Source of the DNA: Cantharellus purpuraceus
Lineage: Eukaryota; Basidiomycota; Agaricomycetes; Cantharellales; Hydnaceae
Length of the DNA stretch: 64,000 nt
Direction: 5' to 3'
Assembly: GCA_025174535.1 (NCBI GenBank)
Contig: JALBUN010000049.1
Coordinates: 1,550,001-1,614,000 of the forward strand
Shown here: positions 56,348 to 64,000 of the stretch, in pieces
Layout: each line of letters opens with the position of its first letter
How positions within the stretch are numbered: the first letter of the stretch is position 1
Translations under genes and position numbers: made by a program
The notes under the pieces: generated by a model
Seen by the model: only the letters and a program-made list of their open reading frames with translations
Database searches by the model: none
What the model was told of the DNA's origin: nothing

Positions 56348-58045
56348 ATGTCGGCTGAAGAGCAAGTCCAAGAGACGGCATCTTCGACCTTCAACGTATT
56401 TCGACGTCTCTCGCGTCCTAGAGGGCGAGGTAACAACAGCGCCAGCGTCTCCTTGAATGGGCTGGAGTCATGCCAGGAGGTTGTAGCTGATTCAGAGAGC
56501 GCAACAAGGCCAACGTTGTTGTTCAAGCCTGCAGCATTCAAAAGGCTAAAGTCTCAACTAGGGAAGAGACGGGGTCGCTCGAAAGAAAAAAGAAAGGCCA
56601 TTGAACTGTCACCATCTCTCACACTTCAAAATGATGACTCTCCCATAATAGAGTCGATACCACAGTCAACCGAGACAACTGATGGACCAGTCGCGAAATG
56701 CGATGGGCCATCAGAAAGCATGCCTTCTCAAGACTATGGCGGGGAGTCACAAAATATTCCATCTGGTTATTGCGGTCAAGAGTCCGTTACAGAAAACGAT
56801 GCTTCCACATTGAAGGAACCGATTGAGCGCGAGGAAAATGATCCTAGTTCCGTCGATGACTCTCGGACGATGTCCACAGCAAGCCTCGCTCATCGAATCC
56901 ATGCCCTTCTCTCACTCCTTCCTTCCTCCTACAAACTGACTCCTGGGTATTTTCTGTTTCCTGGCACCTCAAACCGAGCCGGCGCAGCAGACTCGGCAAG
57001 CGCTGATTCAACATTTTTATCCCTTCTATCGTCCGCTTCTGTGATGAACGGATCCATTTCCAAGGGCCGAGAGAGCGTTTGGGCTGCTCTAGAGCGTCTG
57101 AAGTACTCACCTCACCCGCACCCAAAGGAAGAGCCGCGAGAGAGTGGCGAAGATATTGATACTGGCATGTCTCACGAGCACGAGGCGGGGGCTGCTGATG
57201 ACGTCGATATGGCTAGCGTGATGATTTGCTGTCCTCTTCAGCCTACAGAAGACACAGAAGTCGAAATTGCGCGGTCCGAGGTTGTCTCCATTGACTTTGA
57301 AGGGGTATCTCATGGTGTAGGGCCTTCCTCGCAACCGAACGAGCTGGGTGCGGGTATCATTGCATGGTCTTATGGAAAACAAAAAGGCAATGGGAAATAC
57401 AAATTATCAGAGACTATACCTCTGGCTGACAAAGCCTTGCCCCCACCGCCACCGAAAATCAAGGAAGTACGGGTGTGGTACCCGAGCCGGATCAAAGTCT
57501 CATTTCAAGCATTTTGGTGGGGCTACCGCATGTCAATAGCTATTTGAATCTGGTGTGTATAGTCTAATACATTGTATAACAGATATCTTCCCCCTCCAGT
57601 AATGCGTGTGCTTAGCGACAAATCACTCGAGGCTGCAAAGCGAGCGGCGATGATAACGGCTGCTCTAACGTGGCTCGTATCGCACTTTCCAACTGGCATG
57701 TTACCTCCCCCAATGAGAGCTGTTGTAGGTGTAATCAAACAAATAGGTGCGATGTCGAGCAATTCAATGTTGGCTAATAAAAACTAATCATTTGTGCCAT
57801 AGTCCCCATAATGGGCTACGTTGGGGGGTTTATTGCGTGGTCGTGGAACACTATTCAAGGCTTTGATAAGGGTATGTGTTTGTACTAGCATCGATTCCTT
57901 GGCGTGGATTAACATTTTTCCATTGTAAGGGCAAGGTGTTACTCTGTCTGCGACGTGGCTCCTCCCCATAGCGCTAATCCCTGGTACATGGTTTTATGTG
58001 GAACCACCCGAATCTCCGAATAGCGGTAATTTTTCAAGGACGTAA
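56348..58045 (+). CDS. Unrecognised protein with C-terminal membrane segments
   Basis: Four exons (56348-57531, 57583-57746, 57803-57871, 57930-58045) give 510 residues in phase. The first ATG gives MSAEEQVQETASSTFNVF. Residues 1-290 are disordered, Ser/Glu-rich, with a basic patch (KRLKSQLGKRRGRSKEKRK). A helical stretch (LAHRIHALLSLLPSSYKLTPG) follows, then a Pro-rich block (ALPPPPPKIKEVRVWYPSRI), then SLEAAKRAAMITAALTWLV. Two hydrophobic segments come near the end: VPIMGYVGGFIAWSWN and SATWLLPIALIPGTWFYV. It looks like a tail-anchored or two-pass membrane protein with a large cytosolic head. I do not recognise the family. Confidence 0.65.
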
Positions 58046-58344
58046 ATGTGCCCCCCTCTGGCTTGGTCTCTTGGCAATCGCAACCACATCCATTATAGCT
58101 GTCTTCGTCTCTTACTATACGAGCTTCCCTCTCATTCCATACTGCATCTATTGTTTGTACCTGCTGCGCCATGCTGTATGACTATCACTGTACTGTCATT
58201 GTCTGTCTCAGATGACTTATCGCTGACTTCGATGCCTAACCCTTATTATGAACAATCCAAGTATCGCCGTCGGTAGATACTGTATTACGTAACCCCTACT
58301 ATTTTCGGCTCATAGCCTGTCTTTATTCACCATACTCGACGTTC

Positions 58345-60164
58345 ATGTCCTCCACACAAACCACGGCATCCCCACTCGCCATGGGGGGGACAATCCTCCT
58401 CCGTCCCAGGCCAGCTAAACGCAACTCTGGCATACTTGTACTCGTGCCTCTTCTTGCAGAGTTACCCTCAGAATCCCGTTCGTCAATGCTGAGGGTTATT
58501 GCAGGGACAGAATCGCCACAGAAGCCACAGACGCTTTCTGTTCCCCCTTGTACAGACTCACAGAAACCGTCGTTGATTGCGGGTTTGCCGTACAAAAGAC
58601 ACCCGTGTGCGAGGGTGACCGGCGAGCCGCCCTGTGTGTCGCTTGCAAACTCAAGATCACCACAACATAGAGTTGCTGCGGAGTCACGGCCGTCGTGTCC
58701 TACATTACCAGACACACCATGCAAGCCGGTGAAGGGTTCGTTGTGCCAGCCAGAGTCCTTTTATCTACATTCCGCAGCTGCAAGTGCACCTCATAGGCCT
58801 CTGCCTGAAAAAGCTCGTAAACCTTCGTCTCGGTCTCCTAAGACAATCACACTTCCTGCAGAAACATGGTTCAGGGTGCTCACATTCGTGTTTGCGGTGC
58901 CGCCAGGAAGTGTTGGGATCGCGGAGAGGCGGGCTAGAACGGGGCTTATGAGTGTATCGAAGACTTTCAAGGTAGGCCTCTCTTACTGGTTTCTTTCCTT
59001 TATTGCCAATTCTCGCGCTTTGTACTGGATATATGGACTGACTGTTACTCTCAGAATCTCGTATCACCACTATTTTACGCTTACCCCCACTTGAGTACAC
59101 CGTCGACACTCACTCAGTTCGCAGACGTCCTGCAAGCATCTGACCGCGCTTGGGATTCTCTTCGACGTATTCCTTATTCCACTCCTGGCCGATGGGTGCA
59201 GGCACTTGACCTCAGCCATGTATCGTGTACGACTCCGGCAGAGCGACTTGCAGTAGACACGATGCTCACACATCTGTTCCCGCTGACGCCTTTCCTCGTG
59301 CGCCTTGTGTTGAATAGCACCGTGCGGATGAGCAGGCGAGCGATGACAGCCTTGGCGACCCGTGAAGGTGCAGGCTTGCTGAGGGTGCTCAAAGGAATCA
59401 AATGGGAGGGGGTGGCAATGACAGTTTGGAGTGCTTCGAAGGAAGACCCGCTTGTGGCCCTGGTAAGAGCCAGTGTAGGATTGGAGGAGCTGGAGGTGTT
59501 TGGTCCGGGGTTGCAAGACGATGAGGCGGAAGATGAACTTGCGATATCGCAATTGAACACTCCGCCCCCGACACCTCTTCCGCCCCTATGCCTTCCTAGC
59601 TTACATACACTCATGATTCTCTCGCTTCCGAGATCTCCTCTCCTCTCATACCTCGTCCGATCGCCCCTCCCCTCGCTCCGCCACCTTATGGTGACCCCTT
59701 ATGATGGTGTCCCATCGGCATTCACGTCGGCCCTCGTGGAAACGCACGGTGGAAGGCTCCACACGCTCGCCTTCCATACGCCGAAGATGTGGCCCCCCGT
59801 GCACGCCTCCACGCCTCCAACACTCCTACACACATCTCCCAACCTCCGCGCACTCTCGTTAACCTTCCCGCTGCCTGCGCTTACTGCCCCGCCACCCGCG
59901 CCAGCGACGGGCCATCCCCTGCGGGTGCTGTCGCTCCCCCGTCCTGATCCGGCGTACCTGTACAAGCTGGAAGCGTGGCTGTACCTAGGACTGCTTCAGT
60001 GCCTGGAAGAAGTGCACATGCGGGAGGTGAGGTGGCTTAGAGCGGGACTATCAAGTCAGGCAGCGAAAGCGGGAGTGCAGGGGGACATGAGGGAGTGGAA
60101 GAGACGACTAGGAAGGTGGAGGGTGAGGGTGATGGACCTCACTGGGAGGGAGTTGTCGTTTTAG
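58345..60164 (+). CDS. F-box-like protein
   Basis: Two exons (58345-58971, 59055-60164; intron GTAGGC...CTCAG) give 578 residues. A long disordered Ser/Pro N-terminus (residues 1-160) precedes an F-box-like motif at about 168-220: ITLPAETWFRVLTFVF, then VSKTFK joined across the intron to NLVSPLFYAYPHL. After it come leucine-rich, irregular repeats (LVALVRASVGLEELEVFG, LPSLHTLMILSL, LPSLRHLMV, LRALSLTF, LEEVHMREVRWL) as in many basidiomycete F-box/LRR-like proteins. Expected role: substrate choice for an SCF ubiquitin ligase, but the F-box is weak and substrates are unknown. Confidence 0.7.
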
Positions 60165-61195
60165 GTTTTGTGCTTTTGTTTGGATATGCTTTGGATCTCA
60201 GAGGACATGTATAGTTTTCTGCTTGTTTACTGCTTGTATTTTGGTCGTGTTCGAGTTTGTTTTCATTTTTTCTCTATGCCTCCTTACTCACATCAGATAC
60301 TCACACCACTCATACTCCCACCTCACTGTACACGTACGCATGTCATCACGTCCTCGAGTAGCTACTTCCCGATCAAAATATACCCTCAGTATTTGATTTA
60401 TTGGTCAACTCGAACACTTGTGGTTGCACTGTTTATGTCGTCAGGGCCAATATTTTGTCATCCGAAAATTCTGTGCACAGGGATTTCTTCTCATCCCTCC
60501 AACTTGCTAGAAGGGGGTACAGTGAATACTAGGTGGCGCAGTGAGGGAGCGTGCTGAAGTCGATCTCAACCTTGTGTCGAGTAATTATCGTCTTGCTAGT
60601 ACAGTGGATGCTCCGTGACGCCACTCAACAAACGCTTCTCCTCGACATCTCGAGCCTGCGTAGGATTTTGACTCTCTATGCCAGTCGTTCGTCATATGGA
60701 CTCTCGTTGAGTGTTGATCAAGCCGAGTTATGCGCTTGGGATCCTCGGACTACAGAGCTTGGTGAAGCGAGTAGGGTTCAATTGAGCGGCAGGGGGAGAA
60801 GAATTATATGTATATGGGGGAGGCGACTGGCTAGTAGGTGAGGTCAAATCATACTGTGGCAGAAGAAACCATTTGTTTCGACTGGTACACACTGTGTGTC
60901 CTGATCTGCTATATGCCGCTAGTAGGATGGCTCACGGCCTCTTCACACGTATGGCACACAACCTGAAGCCCAATCTGGCATGCTCACTTCACAGTTCTAG
61001 CACCACAGTATTCATGTACAATGGGATGAGTAAAGATCGAAATCTATGTTTAGACGGTCGTACATGGCACAAGTGGTGATGGTCTGAGCTAGATATCTCT
61101 GAGAAAAAACGCATAGGGAGGGCAGTTACGCTAAGCAAGAAGTAAGGCAAGCATATGTGTGGAAAAGGCGAGAAGGCTTCTTCGTGACCGGTACG
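60165..61195. other. Convergent intergenic region, no gene seen
   Basis: About 1 kb between the F-box-like gene and the P450 gene. A frame at 60551-60841 is open but has no motif or exon partner. Confidence 0.5.
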
Positions 61196-63389
61196 TCAGA
61201 TATCGATCTGCTCTGCAATCAGGCGCTTTGCAGACTCAGACCGTACTTTGAACGAGCATTTAAACGGGTCTGGCTCCCTGGGCATCAAGCCAGTCAGTCC
61301 ACTATTCTATTTTTATAAGAATGTAACTTACATTATCGAACCTGCAGCAGTGTACGTTCCTGCAATCGGTATCTCATCGCCATTGGCATCCCTGGCTGGG
61401 GATATGTCGAATACTTTCAAAACATGAACTACTAATATAAAAATCGTTTTCTCTGCCAAGAAACGACCGGGACACATCCTGTTGTTCGTAGATCAGCGAC
61501 GCATCGTTCCGTATGAGTGGGAGCAGAAATAGACATGCCGTCTCCCGTATCCGTACTGAGCGGTGGGTACAATGACACCTGGCTTGAGGAAACGCTCTGG
61601 TTCAAAATTATCAGGTCTGGGGCCATAGGTAGCCTCGTTGTGGAGGATGCCCCTTAATGGAAGATGCAGTGTGTGAGAAATGAACCTCCTCAACTGACAC
61701 AAAGCTGGAAGAACATACCACGCGTTCCCAACAACGAGGCTTCCTTTTGGTAAGAAATATTCCTTGTATATATCATTGCTTGACAGCACGTGGGGGATGG
61801 CTAGTGGCAGTACCGGCCGCCATCTCTGGATTTCTTCACAAAGAGCACTGACATAGGGAAGATTTGCACGATCCTCAAATGTCGGGAGGCGGTCTTCCCC
61901 AATTACGGCGTCGAGCTCTGTTTGGGCTTTCCACTGAGTTTCGGGGTAAAGAAGCATAGCAAGTATGAAACTTGTGAGCACAGTGGCACTCTGTCGGTCA
62001 GAAAATGGATGTTAAGGAAGGAATGCTTCACACAGCCTCGCTAACTGGTACGTACTGTTGCAGTTCCTGCAACATATGCCGTACCACCTACATTGCGGAT
62101 GATTTTTTCTTCATCATCTGCGTTGTTATGACCAGATAGTTTCTTCAGAGCAGAAGCCACAACCGAAGGTCCACCCGTTCCCTCCGCCTCAATAGCATCA
62201 TTAAAGTATAAGCCTCCCTTCACTGGCCACAAGTGGACTGATAACTCACAAGTGCATTCTTAACCACCATGAACGGTGCCGTCATCATCTCCATTGTCGG
62301 TTCGCGCCATGTTTTTGCCTTTCTTTTGAATCCCGCACCAGGCATCCACTCTGGGACGTGTTTCACTGATGAAAGTATCAGTTGGGATCTGGAGGTCCCG
62401 CAGAGGCTCACAGATGGGAAACATATCAACCAGAAATGCTCCTGGAACAACAGCCTCACTCGCGCCATCTTGGGCCAAACGCGCGATATAAATGTAACGG
62501 TCGTTCTTGGGCTGTAGCTGAATGCCATACAAGACCTGCCAATGGACCAAAACGGTCACCGGGACATGTCACGACGAAATACGTTTTCAAGCTTACCTCC
62601 ATGACAACAGCAGCAGCGAGGTGTCTGAAATGGTCCACGAAACCATCGGGTTCGTCATGGATTTTCTGCAATGCTAGCCTGCGGAAGGTCAATCGTCCCG
62701 TGAAAATCATGCATGCAGCAAAACGACTCTCACCGCGAGTGTCTGAATTGTATCTGATCATACGCGGTGACTTCCTTAGGATTGAAATACTCATAAAACA
62801 ACTTGCGATGCCGTCGCCAGTGGTGTCCATATTGCATGAAGGCAAAAATGTGGTCGAATCCCGTCCTGAGCGCATGAATCAATACATTTGACGAAAAAAG
62901 AGGAGCAGAGTATGGGGATACGGACAAGGAGAACATTTCCAGTACGGGGCGGTCGGCGTACAGTGACGATCGGCTTTCGAATAAGTCATGGGCCACCTCC
63001 AAAGAATTTATATAAAGCACCGAAACACCTAAGGCGCTCATATGAAAAAGATCCCCTGTGTCTCTTTAGAGATGCATCGCTTGCTGACGGCTAGAGTGAT
63101 TGTACCGTATTGCTTGCCCCATTTTGTGATGTTCTCCCATACATGATGGGAAGACAACTCCGAGATGTTTCCGAGGAGAGATGTTGCACGAGGGCCTGGC
63201 GGCAGACGAAGACCTATTCATGCATGTCACCATAAGGCTGTGGCTCAAAGTAGCCTAGGGATTGGAAAGACCTTTGGGGATATGTTGTGTCCGTTTGGTC
63301 ATACAATAGACCAAGAAAGATCCAAGGACACACGAGCTGAGGGTGAGAGTGAGTGTATCGATTGAGCGCAGCGTTTTGACTAGCATCAT
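61196..63389 (-). CDS. Microsomal cytochrome P450
   Basis: Starts at ATG 63389 with a membrane anchor (LTLTLSSCVLGSFLVYCM), then the Pro hinge LRLPPGPRATSLLGNI across intron 1. Further landmarks: VSVLYINSLEVAHDLFESRS, the C-helix motif YGHHWRRHRKLFYEYF, and the oxygen-binding I-helix AGTATV (near 62050). Then come the K-helix ExxR in EEIQRWRPVLPLAIPH, NFEPERFLKP, and the heme loop YGYGRRMCPGRFLAEK (Phe replaced by Tyr). It ends RLIAEQIDI at 61196. The heme loop is split by an intron whose donor reads CG|GCATGT, a GC-AG intron. About ten exons; some middle borders are approximate. It should be an ER-bound monooxygenase using a P450 reductase; substrate unknown. Confidence 0.88.
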
Positions 63390-64000
63390 TGTACTACGAT
63401 GCGCTAGATCCGCACTAGAGTCTGGAAGTCGTGCCCCTCTATTGAATATGGACGGTAGAAAGCGATCAAGTGGTTCCACCCACTATGTGGAACAACTGGC
63501 ACTGATATCATTACTGAAAAGATTCAGTGGGTTTCTACGAATAGGTTCAACTCGAATACCGACTGAAACTCTGTGACTAGATGCCTGAGCCTGGCAGCTT
63601 AGCGCTGCAGCTTAAACTCCAGCTTCAAGGCTATATAGTTTCGATTAGCCGAAGTGAGGCAGAGGAAGATTGAAGGCTGGTAGTATCGCTGCGACGGTTT
63701 GAAGGTTTAAAAGCCTGCCCAGGCTCGAGTTCAGCCAGGCAACCAACCTATTCACGGATTCTATTAAACCTTGCTTGACAGATCTTATACTTGCGTATCG
63801 ATCTCAGTGCACCTGATAGGAGTTTCTTTGGACAAGTATATCTTGCTTGCTTATTGAGTGCTAATGCACATAGGAACCCCTGACCATGGTCGGCACAGAC
63901 CTCATAGGTTATAGTAGTTGAGATCTTCCTGGCAGTGGCGAAATAAGATATCGGACGAAAAATTTCAAAGCCTCTGCTGTAAGTAAGCTTATTATTGTAA
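63390..64000. other. Upstream region of P450 gene, no gene seen
   Basis: About 0.6 kb to the window end. No motif-bearing frame is seen. A TATA-like CTATATAG is near 63633 on the plus strand. Confidence 0.45.

Noticed and set aside
60551..60841. Plus-strand frame of 96 residues after the F-box-like gene
   Set aside because: Mixed composition without motif or splice partners; likely chance.
1..64000. CRISPR arrays, rRNA, tRNA genes
   Set aside because: No regularly spaced short repeats and no cloverleaf or rRNA sequence were recognised. tRNA detection by eye is unreliable, so absence is not proven.

Overview
The window looks like nuclear DNA of an agaricomycete (mushroom-forming basidiomycete). 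Its genes are dense with short introns (about 45-90 bp), and the recognisable proteins are fungal: Rtt109, a DUF6534-type seven-helix membrane protein, an Mcm1-type MADS factor and a microsomal P450. Much of the left and middle is a nest of LTR retrotransposons and small DNA elements.

Layout: 1-12294 is a first transposon nest. It holds a Ty1/copia RT relic, a 0.6-kb terminal-inverted-repeat element, a 1.43-kb dispersed repeat, a complete Ty3/gypsy chromovirus with target duplication AGTTT (2352-8719), a copia 3' end with its LTR, and a second chromovirus tail. About 13.2-23.7 kb is host sequence: a DUF6534-like protein, a PLP aminotransferase with a 15-nt exon, an unrecognised protein, a 4.2-kb gene-poor stretch, and an MCM1-type MADS gene. 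24.65-40.75 kb is a second nest, made mainly of one chromovirus family in several broken copies in both orientations. It carries a solo LTR of a second family, a solo LTR of the first element, another copy of the small DNA element, and a reverse-oriented copy with several genes running antisense to pol. 40.75-64 kb is host sequence: an unrecognised multi-pass membrane protein, PRP6, SUB1, RTT109, an Mcp2/ADCK1-like ABC1 kinase, a PEBP-family secreted protein, an unrecognised membrane protein, an F-box-like protein and a cytochrome P450.

The most unusual item is a 217-bp open segment (28688-28904) trapped between two outward-pointing LTRs. Its minus strand reads like the methyltransferase part of a virus- or linear-plasmid-type mRNA capping enzyme. 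Also notable are the antisense accessory gene block of the chromovirus (including a Zn2Cys6-pattern protein), an intron-like 59-bp segment present in two of three LTRs, a 76-bp near-perfect hairpin inside pol, and CpG decay that explains most stop codons of the intact-looking element.

How the genes relate: SUB1 and RTT109 are head-to-head over 88 bp with two CACGTG boxes. PRP6 and SUB1 are tail-to-tail. The DUF6534-like gene and the aminotransferase diverge from a 511-bp region with a perfect inverted repeat. Otherwise the host genes look like unrelated single-copy loci. Exon boundaries were read by eye from splice motifs and reading-frame continuity.
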